This document shows positions 18,320 to 26,532 of a stretch of 64,000 bases of DNA, one piece after another. This DNA is from Pontivivens nitratireducens (GTDB taxonomy: Bacteria; Pseudomonadota; Alphaproteobacteria; Rhodobacterales; Rhodobacteraceae): NCBI RefSeq assembly GCF_014235845.1, contig NZ_JACJUQ010000007.1, positions 62,001 to 126,000 on the forward strand, in the 5' to 3' direction. Position 1 is the first letter of the stretch. Every line of letters begins with the position of its first letter. The notes under the pieces are model-generated. The model did no database searches and was not told where the DNA came from. It saw nothing but the letters and a program-made list of their open reading frames with translations. A program made the position numbers and the translations under genes.

Positions 18320-19345
18320 TTACAGAGCTGTGCCGCCCGCCCACAGACCCGGTGCGGGCCGAACGAAGCCGGTGGCGATGCCGTTCCAGTTGCGTTGCGT
18401 CGGATTGAGCCGGGAGGCGATCAGCGGATGTTCCGCGTCCGCGACGCCCAGACGTGCCAGCAGAGCGGCGATGGTACATTCAGCGGCGCGGGTGGTGCCG
18501 TCCTCTATCTTGAGCGCGACGCCCAGCTTGCGTTCGGGCAGGATGGCCACGAAGACAGCTTCCGCCCCGGTCTTGATCGCGGTGGCATTGGGCATGGCCG
18601 CCATCATCTCGGAACAGGCGCGCCCCTCCCCCGCGACGAGCAACGGAAACCGGCGCATCGCGGCGACCAAACGGGTCGCGGCATCGCGGCGGACGGCGCC
18701 CAGGCCGGATGGATCAGCCATGCGCGCCATTGCACGGGCGAACCCGTGCAGCGTGCTGGCATGGTTCGGGGCGGAGCAGCCGTCGATACCGTATCCGGGT
18801 GAGGTTTCGCCGGTCATCTCCTCATAGGCATCCTTGACCGCGCGCTGCACGGGATGGTCGATCTCATGATATTCAGCGCCGCCGCCCAGATGTCGGTTGA
18901 GGGTCAGGAAGCCCGCATGCTTGCCCGAACAATTGTTGTGAAGCTGACATGCGCCCTCGCCCGTCCGACGCACCCGCTCCGCCTCGGCCTTGTCGCGGGG
19001 GAATTGCGTGCCGCAGCGCAGATCGCCCTCCCCCAGTCCCAGACCGGCCAGCCAGTCCGCAACCCGCTCCGTGTGCAGCAGCGCGCCCTGATGCGAGGCG
19101 CAGGACAGGGCCAGTTCCTCGACCCCCAGACCGGCGGCATCGGCCGCCCCGCTTTCGACGAGGGGCAGCGCCTGAAGCATCTTGCAAGACGAGCGTGGAT
19201 AGATGATCGCGTCGGGAGCACCCCACGCGGCCACGACCTCCCCATCCGCACGACAGATCACGGCATGTCCGCGATGCGTCGATTCGAGGATATCGCCCCG
19301 CCAGACCTCGACCAGTTCGGCGGCATCCGTGGAACGGTCAGTCAT
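18320..19345 (-). CDS. Asparaginase (AnsA/asparaginase II family)
   Basis: A 341-aa protein of the Rhizobium etli-type asparaginase family (PF06089), unrelated to E. coli enzymes. Visible conserved blocks: YPRSSCKMLQALPL (with the SxxK-like Ser-Ser-Cys-Lys), LALSCASHQGA, NNCSGKHAGFL and GIDGCSAPNHA. It would release ammonia from asparagine in the cytoplasm. Its start overlaps the end of the ECF sigma gene by eight bases, which suggests cotranscription. Confidence 0.88.
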   Translation of the reverse strand: MTDRSTDAAELVEVWRGDILESTHRGHAVICRADGEVVAAWGAPDAIIYPRSSCKMLQALPLVESGAADAAGLGVEELALSCASHQGALLHTERVADWLAGLGLGEGDLRCGTQFPRDKAEAERVRRTGEGACQLHNNCSGKHAGFLTLNRHLGGGAEYHEIDHPVQRAVKDAYEEMTGETSPGYGIDGCSAPNHASTLHGFARAMARMADPSGLGAVRRDAATRLVAAMRRFPLLVAGEGRACSEMMAAMPNATAIKTGAEAVFVAILPERKLGVALKIEDGTTRAAECTIAALLARLGVADAEHPLIASRLNPTQRNWNGIATGFVRPAPGLWAGGTAL

Positions 19346-19955
19346 CGCGCAGCTCTCCTATCGTGCTTTCACCCAACCGTTCGCGCATATTGGCGAAGGC
19401 CAGACGTATTCTGGATTTCACGGTGCCCAGCGGCAACCCGTCGCGGGCGGCGATCTCGCTCTGGCTCAACCCTTCGAAGAACGTCGCGTAGAGCACCGCC
19501 CGCTGCGGTTCCGTCAGATCGTGCATCGCCTCACGCACAATCCGGGTGCGATCACTGCGCGACAGGACCTCACGCCCATCCGGTTCCGGTTCGGGTTGCA
19601 AACCGGGGTCCAGCGGATCGGCCTGCCGGCGCGCGCCATGGCGCACCGCGTCGATCCGCTTGTTGCGCGCGATCGCGAATATCCAGGTCGAGGGCGCCGC
19701 CCGTGCGGGATCATAGCTTGCCGCCTTGCGCCAGACCTGCACCATGACCTCCTGCGCGATCTCCTCCGCCTGATCGTCCGGCAGGGCATAGCGCAGAAGA
19801 AAGGATTTGACCCGCCCGGCATAGCGTTCGAACAGTTCGGCAAACGCGCCGCGATCCCGGTTCGCGATCCGGCACAGCAGGTCCGAATCGTCAGCCCGCG
19901 CTGCGCCATCTGGATCGGCGGGGCGGGTAAACTGGGCCGGGTCGGAATCTGACAC
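19338..19955 (-). CDS. ECF-type RNA polymerase sigma factor
   Basis: A 205-aa group IV sigma factor. Region 2 is FAELFERYAGRVKSFLL through AEEIAQEVMVQVWRKA; region 4 is LTEPQRAVLYATFFEGLS with the helix-turn-helix IAARDGLPLGTVKSRIRLA. The start is uncertain: GTG 19955 (MSDSDPAQF) has a GAGGA ten bases upstream; GTG 19982 is the alternative. The full open frame to 20141 would reach within 15 bp of the divergent IalB-like start, which is implausible. No anti-sigma gene is adjacent; the downstream neighbour is asparaginase. Confidence 0.82.
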   Translation of the reverse strand: MSDSDPAQFTRPADPDGAARADDSDLLCRIANRDRGAFAELFERYAGRVKSFLLRYALPDDQAEEIAQEVMVQVWRKAASYDPARAAPSTWIFAIARNKRIDAVRHGARRQADPLDPGLQPEPEPDGREVLSRSDRTRIVREAMHDLTEPQRAVLYATFFEGLSQSEIAARDGLPLGTVKSRIRLAFANMRERLGESTIGELRDD

Positions 19956-20155
19956 TGGCGCGAAGTCCTCACTGCATCGCACGAACCCCCACACGTAAGG
20001 TGAAAAATCCGCTTGCGGGGTGGCGCATCCCGACCCCTTGTCGCTACTATTATCGGAGTGGGACCAGGCGTTGGCAAGGTCCATGGTATGAGGCGTATTG
20101 CGCACCAAGTCGTCCAGGTACGAGACGGCAGCGCGCAGCAACGAAGGAGCAGGAT

Positions 20156-20692
20156 ATGAAAGCCAGTTTCATCGCGACGGTCACGGTTCTGGCGACGCTC
20201 GGCGTCGCTGCGGCGACAGGCGTCGCGGCACAGGAGCAAACCACCCGCGTCGATTCGCATGACCGGTGGAGCGTGTTTGAAAGCAGCGGCAGCACGAAGG
20301 AATGCTGGATCGCATCCGCCCCCACCAGCAGCCGCGCGACGCGCAACGGTTCGACGGTGCAGGTCAATCGGGGCGAAATCAGGCTGATGGTCACCAACAG
20401 GCCGGGCCAGAACGTCGCGAACGAGGTCAGCTTTACCGGCGGTTACCCCTTCCGCGACGGCTCCTCCGTCACGGTCACGGTTGGCGGGCAGCAATACGAA
20501 TTCTACACGCGCGGTGAATGGGCGTGGCCCTCCTCGCCTGCGGATGACCAGCGCATCGTCGCGGCCATGCGGGCCGGGGCAGACGCGCGCCTGGTCGGAA
20601 CATCCGCGCGCGGCACGACAACAACTGATACAGTCTCCCTCATCGGGTTTACCGCCGCATTGAGCGACGCATCGACACGATGTGCGTCCTGA
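20156..20692 (+). CDS. IalB-like invasion-associated locus B family protein
   Basis: A 178-aa secreted protein: signal peptide of about 25 residues ending VAAQ, then WSVFESSGSTKECWIAS and the C-terminal SLIGFTAALSDASTRC, typical of the invasion-associated locus B family. These periplasmic/outer-membrane proteins are common in free-living Alphaproteobacteria, so the name does not imply pathogenicity. Two conserved Cys (in KECW and near the C-terminus) could form a disulfide. The start at 20156 follows AAGGAGCAGGAT. It is divergent from the ECF sigma gene. Confidence 0.75.
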   Translation: MKASFIATVTVLATLGVAAATGVAAQEQTTRVDSHDRWSVFESSGSTKECWIASAPTSSRATRNGSTVQVNRGEIRLMVTNRPGQNVANEVSFTGGYPFRDGSSVTVTVGGQQYEFYTRGEWAWPSSPADDQRIVAAMRAGADARLVGTSARGTTTTDTVSLIGFTAALSDASTRCAS

Positions 20693-20749
20693 TACGGACA
20701 TAAGGCCGGAACGACCCGTTACTGGACTGGAACATGTAGGGAGACGACC

Positions 20750-21991
20750 ATGGATCTGAAGAGACTTACCGCCACGAGCTGCCTGGTGCTGGGGGCCTCC
20801 GCGCTTCCCGTGCTGGCGCAGGAGGATACGTCGTCGCTATGTGCCGGCGCTGGCGCGGGTGCGCAATGGGCAGGCGGAACGCAGGATGCATCCGACATCG
20901 CGTCGGCGGCCGACTATCTCGGGCTGACCGGGAACATTCCGGCCGGGGGACAGTTGACCACCCTGTTCACAGTCAGTTCCCCGATGATGATCCGGCTCGA
21001 AGCGCAGCCGACCGATGCCGGCGATACGGTGATCGACCTGCTCGACGCGACGGGGACGGTCATCATGTCGGACGATGACGGGGGCGGGTTCCTCGCCTCA
21101 CGCGGTGAGATCTCCGTCGATCCGGGCACCTACTGCCTCGTGACGTCCAGCTATGACGGGGCGGACATGATGGCCGAGCTGCGCGTCTCCCGGTTGGAGC
21201 AGGAGGCCCTGACGGTGGGTGAGGATACCGGCGGATACGGTGCAGCCTGCTCGGCCGAGACGGAGGCATCGCCGTTCTACCCGGAGGGTGCCCTTGATTC
21301 CGCCCTTGAGGACGGTGTCGCGCGCACGGCCTCGATCAACGCGGAGCCGTTCTACCGCTTCACGCTCGACGGAATGCAGAGCCTCAGCATCACCGCCGAA
21401 AACCCCGAAGCCGACCCGGTGCTGTCGCTCTATGACGACTCCGGGCAGTTGCTGGCGGAGAATGACGATTTCGACGGTCTGAATTCCCGCGTTGATTTCA
21501 TCGACGGACTGGCTGCGGGCTCCTATTGCATCGCGCTCGATTCCCTTGGTGATGCGAACGTGCCTGTAACCGTGACGGTCAGTGCCTTCAGCGAAGAGCA
21601 ATACATGCAGGGCCTCTACAACAACGCCGAGGCCAGCCCGCCGCTGGATGGCAGCTATCCGGTCGTGGCACTGGGCCAACTCGAAACCAGGATGCGCCGC
21701 GACATTCGTGAAGGGGACGATATGGTCTGGGTCAGCTTCGACGTGGCCGAACCTGGCCTCGTCCTGATCGAGGGTATCGCCACCGCCGGAAACGACCCGA
21801 TGTTGACGCTGTTCGACGATCTGGGGCGCCGTCTCGACCAGAATGACGATTACGGCGGGACCTATGACGCCCAGATCGCCGCACGCGTGAATGCGGGCAC
21901 CTACATGCTCGCCGTTGGACGGCCCGGCGGATATTATGGCACCCCCGGCGTGACCCGTCTGGCCATCGAACGGTTCGTCTCCGCTCGCTGA
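20750..21991 (+). CDS. Secreted protein with three PPC-type repeats
   Basis: A 413-aa exported protein (signal peptide of about 23 residues ending VLA). It contains three copies of a roughly 75-residue unit that fits the bacterial pre-peptidase C-terminal (PPC) beta-sandwich: each has a strand ending in a D-x-L-x-LxD segment (IDLLDATGT, LSLYDDSGQ, LTLFDDLGR), then a DD/ND turn, then a GTY or GSY strand (PGTYCLV, AGSYCIA, AGTYMLA). No protease domain is present, so it is a stand-alone PPC protein, probably periplasmic or surface-exposed. It lies 57 bp after the IalB-like gene, same strand. Function unknown. Confidence 0.75.
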   Translation: MDLKRLTATSCLVLGASALPVLAQEDTSSLCAGAGAGAQWAGGTQDASDIASAADYLGLTGNIPAGGQLTTLFTVSSPMMIRLEAQPTDAGDTVIDLLDATGTVIMSDDDGGGFLASRGEISVDPGTYCLVTSSYDGADMMAELRVSRLEQEALTVGEDTGGYGAACSAETEASPFYPEGALDSALEDGVARTASINAEPFYRFTLDGMQSLSITAENPEADPVLSLYDDSGQLLAENDDFDGLNSRVDFIDGLAAGSYCIALDSLGDANVPVTVTVSAFSEEQYMQGLYNNAEASPPLDGSYPVVALGQLETRMRRDIREGDDMVWVSFDVAEPGLVLIEGIATAGNDPMLTLFDDLGRRLDQNDDYGGTYDAQIAARVNAGTYMLAVGRPGGYYGTPGVTRLAIERFVSAR

Positions 21992-22009
21992 TCAGCGGTG
22001 TCGAAATGC

Positions 22010-22034
22010 TGAGCGGATACGTGCTGTCCGCTCA
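22010..22034 (+). terminator. Hairpin after the PPC-repeat gene
   Basis: A perfect 8-bp stem (22010-22017 with 22027-22034) lies 18 bp after the stop codon. There is no T-run, so it is a weak terminator or a 3'-end stabiliser. Confidence 0.45.
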
Positions 22035-22093
22035 CAAGGGCTGTCTGGCAGGGCTGTCTGGTCAAGGCGCGATAAATTTGCTATTCAGCACCA

Positions 22094-22119
22094 ACGCCTC
22101 CCCTTCATCCGGGAGGCGT
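22094..22119 (+). terminator. Terminator-like hairpin directly before rlmN
   Basis: A perfect 9-bp GC-rich stem (22094-22102 with 22111-22119, 8-nt loop) is followed by CTTTGTT and ends only 18 bp before the rlmN ATG. It either ends upstream transcripts or acts as an attenuator in the rlmN leader. Confidence 0.6.
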
Positions 22120-22137
22120 CTTTGTTGGAGTTGAGAC

Positions 22138-23307
22138 ATGACCGATGCTACCGCCCCCATCACGCAAGATCTGATGACGATCAAGCGTGCACCGATTACC
22201 GGCCTGCCGAATCTGGTCGGCATGACGCGCCTGCAATTGCGCGATGCGCTGATCGGTGCCGGTACGCCGGAAAAACAGGCGAAGATGCGCGTCGGTCAGG
22301 TGTGGAGCTGGATCTACAACAAGGGCGTCTACGATTTCGACGCGATGACCAACCTGGCCAAGCCGTTCCGCACTATGCTGGCCGAACAGTTCCGCGTAAC
22401 CCTGCCCGAGGTCGTGACCAAGCAGGTCTCCACCGACGGCACCCGCAAATACCTGCTGCGCATCGAGGGCGGGCACGAGGTCGAGGCGGTCTATATTCCT
22501 GAAAAGGACCGCGGCACGTTGTGCATTTCCAGCCAGGTCGGGTGCACTCTGACCTGTTCGTTCTGCCATACAGGCACGCAAAAGCTGGTCCGCAACCTGA
22601 CACCGGGTGAGATTATCGGCCAGGTCCTGCTGTGCCGCGACGATCTGGGTGAGTGGGAAAAGGGACCGGACGACAAGCGTCTGCTGTCCAATATCGTGCT
22701 GATGGGCATGGGCGAACCGCTCTACAACTTCGACGCCGTGCGCGACGCAATGAAAATCGCGATGGACCCTGAGGGCGTGGCCCTGAGCCGCCGCCGCATC
22801 ACGCTGTCCACCTCCGGCGTGGTGCCCGAGATCGCGCGCACAGGCGACGAACTGGGCTGCATGCTGGCCATCTCGTTCCACGCGACCACGGATGAGGTGC
22901 GCAACAAGCTGGTCCCGATCAACAAGCGCTGGAATATCGAGGCGCTGCTGCAAGCATGCCGTGACTACCCGCGCCTCAGCAATTCCGAACGGATCACCTT
23001 CGAATATGTCATGCTGCGCGGCATCAATGATACGGATGAGGACGCGCGACGGCTGGTCAAGCTGATCGAGGGCATCCCCGCCAAGATCAACCTGATCCCG
23101 TTCAACCCGTGGCCGGGCGCGCCCTATGAACGCTCCACCCGCAAGCGGATCGAGGCGTTCGGCGATATCGTCAACGCGGCAGGCTATGCCAGCCCGGTCC
23201 GCCGTCCACGCGGCGAGGATATCATGGCCGCCTGCGGTCAATTGAAATCCGCAACGGAGCGGGCCCGCAAATCGCGCAAACAGATCGCCGAGGAAGCCGG
23301 GCTTTAA
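22138..23307 (+). CDS. rlmN: 23S rRNA (adenine-C2)-methyltransferase / tRNA methyltransferase RlmN
   Basis: A 389-aa radical-SAM enzyme that methylates C2 of A2503 in 23S rRNA and A37 in some tRNAs. The iron-sulfur cluster cysteines are Cys136, Cys140 and Cys143 in [32 protein letters not shown] and the C-terminal [11 protein letters not shown] with the catalytic Cys are present. Start ATG 22138 follows GGAGTTGAGAC. It converges on recQ with a repeat-filled 209-bp gap. Confidence 0.96.
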   Translation: MTDATAPITQDLMTIKRAPITGLPNLVGMTRLQLRDALIGAGTPEKQAKMRVGQVWSWIYNKGVYDFDAMTNLAKPFRTMLAEQFRVTLPEVVTKQVSTDGTRKYLLRIEGGHEVEAVYIPEKDRGTLCISSQVGCTLTCSFCHTGTQKLVRNLTPGEIIGQVLLCRDDLGEWEKGPDDKRLLSNIVLMGMGEPLYNFDAVRDAMKIAMDPEGVALSRRRITLSTSGVVPEIARTGDELGCMLAISFHATTDEVRNKLVPINKRWNIEALLQACRDYPRLSNSERITFEYVMLRGINDTDEDARRLVKLIEGIPAKINLIPFNPWPGAPYERSTRKRIEAFGDIVNAAGYASPVRRPRGEDIMAACGQLKSATERARKSRKQIAEEAGL

Positions 23308-23312
23308 AAAAC

Positions 23313-23344
23313 GCCTCCGGCGGGGATATTTTCAGAAAGTGAAG
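23313..23344 (-). repeat. REP-like repeat copy 1, inverted relative to copy 2
   Basis: GCCTCCGGCGGGGATATTT followed by TCAGAAAGTGAAG is the reverse complement, with a few changes, of the element at 23481-23509. It starts five bases after the rlmN stop. Part of it (GAAAGTGAAGCCACCGCTCCG, 23335-23355) is itself the inverted partner of 23406-23424, giving a nested structure. Confidence 0.7.
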
Positions 23345-23405
23345 CCACCGCTCCGCGACGCTATGCCAAGACAAGGCACGGGGGCCAAAGCAAGGCAAGG
23401 TCGCC

Positions 23406-23424
23406 CGGAGCGGCTTTCACTTTC
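23406..23424 (+). repeat. Internal arm of the rlmN-recQ mosaic repeat
   Basis: CGGAGCGGCTTTCACTTTC pairs with the segment at 23335-23355, which contains a 2-base insertion relative to it. This arm lies inside the outer inverted repeat. Confidence 0.6.
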
Positions 23425-23480
23425 ACGATCATCGGCGTCCCCGCCTGTACCGTGATGGCATCGTGGCGCGCCAAAGCTTT

Positions 23481-23509
23481 CACTTTCGTTAAATATCCCC
23501 GCCGGAGGC
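23481..23509 (+). repeat. REP-like repeat copy 2 between rlmN and recQ
   Basis: CACTTTCGTT followed by AAATATCCCCGCCGGAGGC, ending eight bases before the recQ stop codon. The core recurs at 52923-52941 with one change. Such elements are common in Rhodobacteraceae intergenic regions by recollection; here they sit between convergent genes and may work as a bidirectional transcription end. Confidence 0.7.
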
Positions 23510-23516
23510 TCAGGCC

Positions 23517-25571
23517 TCAGCCATGTTCGGCAATCGCGTTCAGGAAGTCCGGCCCGAAACGCTCCAGCCGGGCCTCATCCATTCCCTTGATCCGGGCGAG
23601 GGCCTCACGACTGTCGGGCCTGGCCTCCGCAATCCGGGCGAGGGTCGTGGTCGGGCAATCCAGCCGCTTCGCCGTGCCGTCGATCCCGTAGGCCAGATCG
23701 CGTTGCAGCATGTGCAATCGGTCCAGCAGGTCGGCGGAGCCGCTGGCGGCGGCCTTCATTTTGGCCGGGTGCACCTCCGGCTCCGGCGCTCCGGTCAGGA
23801 CCTCCAGAAAAATCCGACCGAATTTTTCCAGCTTCTTCGCGCCGACACCGGGCAAGGCGGCGAAGGCATCCAGGCTTTGCGGTTTCGCGTCGATCATCGC
23901 GACCAGCGTCCGGTCGGGGAAAATGACATAGGCCGGGACCTTCGCGGCCTCCGCCAATTCGCGTCGTTTGGATTTCAGCGCCCACAACAGGGGTTCATCG
24001 GCCTGCTGCACCATCGCCTCGACCCTCGGACGTTTGCGGTCGCGGCGGTCGAGGCTGTCCTTGCGCAGGGTCAGGCTCTGCTCCCCCTTCAGAACGGGGC
24101 GCGCGGCCTCGGTCAGGCGCAGCGCGTTGTGGCGGGCCGGGTCGGGGCGCACCAGATCCAGCGCCATCAACTGGCGAAACAGGGTCTGCCATTGTTTGCG
24201 GCTGTATTCGCGCCCGATGGCGAAGGTGGAAATCTTGTCATGCCCCCGGGCGAGGACTTTCTCCGTCTCCTCCCCCAGCAGGATGTCAATCAGATGACCT
24301 GCGCCGAACCATTCATCGGCGCGAAACACAGTCGAAAGCGCCTTGCGCGCTGCGTCAGTGGCGTCGAACGTCTCGGGCTTGTCGATGCACAGGTCGCAGT
24401 TGCCGCAGGGCTGCGGCAGGGTTTCGCCGAAATAGGTCAGCAGGGTCTGCCGACGGCAAACGGGCGCCTCGGCCAAGGCCAGCAGGGTGTTGAGGCGGGC
24501 GTGATCGGCCTGTTTCCGATCCACATTCGCCAACCCCTCCTCGATTTGCGCGCGGCGCAAGCGGATGTCGTCGGGGCCGTAGAGGGTCAGGGTTTCCGCC
24601 GGATCACCATCGCGGCCCGCGCGCCCGATCTCCTGATAATAACTCTCGATGCTCTTTGGCAGGTCGGCGTGCAGGACGTAGCGAATGTCCGGTTTGTCCA
24701 CGCCCATGCCGAAGGCGATGGTGGCGACGACGACGAGGCCGTCCTCGGTCTGGAACCGGGCCTCCGCCTGCCGCCTGTCGTCGGGGTCCATGCCGGCGTG
24801 ATAGCTGATCGCGCTCACACCCGCCTCTCGCAGGGCCTGGGCCAGCACTTCGGTCTTGTTGCGAGAGGCCGCATAGATGATGCCCGACCGGCCATTGCGC
24901 GCGACGGCGAAGTCCAGAAGCTGCCGCCGGGGCTGGTTCTTGGCCTGAAAGGCGAGGGTCAGGTTGGGGCGGTCGAACCCTTGCAGGAAGGTGCGCGGTT
25001 GCGTCCCGTCGAACAGCCGCTCGACGATCTCGGCACGGGTTTCGGCATCGGCGGTGGCGGTGAAGGCCGTGGTCTGCACGCCCAGCGCGCGGCGCAATTC
25101 ACCGATCCGCAGATAGTCAGGCCTGAAATCATGGCCCCACTGGCTGACGCAATGCGCCTCATCCACAGCGATCATGTTGACCCCGGCGCGGCGCAGCAGC
25201 CGTTCGGTGCCGCCTGCGGCCAGACGTTCCGGCGCGATGTAGAGCAGACGCAGCGTGCCCGCGTCGATGGCGGCGAAGATCTCCTCGTTCTCCTCCTCGG
25301 TATTGGCCGAGGTCAGCGCACCCGCCACGACGCCCGCCGCGTGCAGCGCGCGGACCTGATCGCGCATCAGCGCAATCAGGGGTGAGATCACGACCGTCAC
25401 GCCATCGCGCGCCAGCGAGGGCAGCTGATAGCACAGCGACTTGCCACCCCCCGTGGGCATGATGGCCAGAACATCCTCACCCGCCGCGACGGCGGTGACG
25501 ATCTCCTCCTGCCCCGGACGGTAGGCGTCGAAACCGAAGACGGATGAAAGAAGGGGGGTCATATCCTGCAT
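23517..25571 (-). CDS. recQ: ATP-dependent DNA helicase RecQ
   Basis: A 684-aa RecQ helicase for recombination and fork repair. Walker A is PTGGGKS (about residues 39-45), motif II DEAH in AVDEAHCVSQWGHDFRPDY, motif VI HADLPKSIESYYQEIGRAGRDG; a zinc-binding Cys cluster (CRRQTLLTYFGE...CGNCDLC) and a C-terminal HRDC domain follow. Start is ATG 25571 (MQDMTPLLSSVFGF); ATG 25562 three codons later is an alternative. A much longer open frame to 26564 is only antisense to mscS. Confidence 0.95.
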   Translation of the reverse strand: MQDMTPLLSSVFGFDAYRPGQEEIVTAVAAGEDVLAIMPTGGGKSLCYQLPSLARDGVTVVISPLIALMRDQVRALHAAGVVAGALTSANTEEENEEIFAAIDAGTLRLLYIAPERLAAGGTERLLRRAGVNMIAVDEAHCVSQWGHDFRPDYLRIGELRRALGVQTTAFTATADAETRAEIVERLFDGTQPRTFLQGFDRPNLTLAFQAKNQPRRQLLDFAVARNGRSGIIYAASRNKTEVLAQALREAGVSAISYHAGMDPDDRRQAEARFQTEDGLVVVATIAFGMGVDKPDIRYVLHADLPKSIESYYQEIGRAGRDGDPAETLTLYGPDDIRLRRAQIEEGLANVDRKQADHARLNTLLALAEAPVCRRQTLLTYFGETLPQPCGNCDLCIDKPETFDATDAARKALSTVFRADEWFGAGHLIDILLGEETEKVLARGHDKISTFAIGREYSRKQWQTLFRQLMALDLVRPDPARHNALRLTEAARPVLKGEQSLTLRKDSLDRRDRKRPRVEAMVQQADEPLLWALKSKRRELAEAAKVPAYVIFPDRTLVAMIDAKPQSLDAFAALPGVGAKKLEKFGRIFLEVLTGAPEPEVHPAKMKAAASGSADLLDRLHMLQRDLAYGIDGTAKRLDCPTTTLARIAEARPDSREALARIKGMDEARLERFGPDFLNAIAEHG

Positions 25572-25709
25572 GGCGCCGGGTCTACCCGCCTTTGCCCGAG
25601 GCTTCCAGATGCGAAGGCGCTTCGGATTGCGATCCGGCATGTCGGACTTTGCATTCGGGCCGATAGGGGCTAAGGCGGGCCGCGACATGCAGCGACAGGA
25701 GTATGCGCA

Positions 25710-26492
25710 ATGGAATGGTGGTGGCTCGATCTGATCTTCGATATGCTGGTGGCGTGCATCATCGCGGTGGTGGCGGTCTTCCTCGCCGGTTTCGTCAAGC
25801 GGCAGGTGCGCAATATCGGCAGGCGGCATGACCGCTTCGATGAGACATTGTTCAACTTCCTTGGCACGGTCGCTAACTATACGGTTCTGACATTCGCGCT
25901 GATCTTCATTCTGGCACGGTTCGGCATCCAGACGGCATCGCTGATCGCCGTCATCGGTGCGGCTGGTCTGGCCATCGGGCTGGCCTTGCAGGGCACGCTG
26001 TCCAACCTGGCCTCGGGCCTGATGCTGCTGGCGTTCCGACCGTTCAAGATCGGGGATTACGTCTCCGCCGGGGGGCAAGGCGGCACGGTCAAGGAGATCG
26101 GGCTGTTCACATGCGAGCTGACCACACCCGACAACGTGCAGGTATTCGTACCCAACAGCGATATCTGGTCCGGGCCGATCCAGAACTACAGCGCCCATGA
26201 CGAACGGCGCGTCGATCTGGTGTTCGGGGTCGGCTACGGCGTGAACCTCAAGGAAGCGGAGCAGGTGATCCGCGACACCTTGGCCGAAGAGTTGCGCATT
26301 CACGATGACAAGCCGATCTTCGTGAAGGTCACGGCCCTGGGTGACAGTTCCGTCGATCTGACGGTGCGGGTCTGGGTGGCGCGGGCGGATTACCTCGACG
26401 TGAAATGCGCCCTGTTGCAAGCGGTCAAGGAAGCGTTCGACGCGGCCGGGATCGACATCCCCTTCCCCACACGGACCATCGTCAAGGCTTGA
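25710..26492 (+). CDS. MscS-family mechanosensitive ion channel
   Basis: A 260-aa small-conductance mechanosensitive channel with two to three N-terminal transmembrane helices, the pore-lining TM3 (ASLIAVIGAAGLAIGLALQGTLSNLASG, roughly 75-105) and the beta-domain FRPFKIGDYV. It opens when membrane tension rises on hypo-osmotic shock. Start ATG 25710 follows AGGAGTATGCGCA. It is divergent from recQ and convergent with the RNA methyltransferase gene. Confidence 0.9.
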   Translation: MEWWWLDLIFDMLVACIIAVVAVFLAGFVKRQVRNIGRRHDRFDETLFNFLGTVANYTVLTFALIFILARFGIQTASLIAVIGAAGLAIGLALQGTLSNLASGLMLLAFRPFKIGDYVSAGGQGGTVKEIGLFTCELTTPDNVQVFVPNSDIWSGPIQNYSAHDERRVDLVFGVGYGVNLKEAEQVIRDTLAEELRIHDDKPIFVKVTALGDSSVDLTVRVWVARADYLDVKCALLQAVKEAFDAAGIDIPFPTRTIVKA

Positions 26493-26505
26493 GGTGCAGG
26501 CGGCC

Positions 26506-26525
26506 CGCCCCGGTTCGCCGGGGCG
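26506..26525. terminator. Hairpin shared by convergent mscS and RNA methyltransferase genes
   Basis: An 8-bp perfect stem CGCCCCGG/CCGGGGCG around a TTCG tetraloop sits in the 40-bp gap. It is very stable but has no T-run on either side. Confidence 0.5.
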
Positions 26526-26532
26526 CGGCAGA

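Noticed and set aside
19338-20141. 267-aa version of the ECF sigma factor
   Set aside because: Its start would be 15 bp from the divergent IalB-like start, and the extra residues are not sigma-like.
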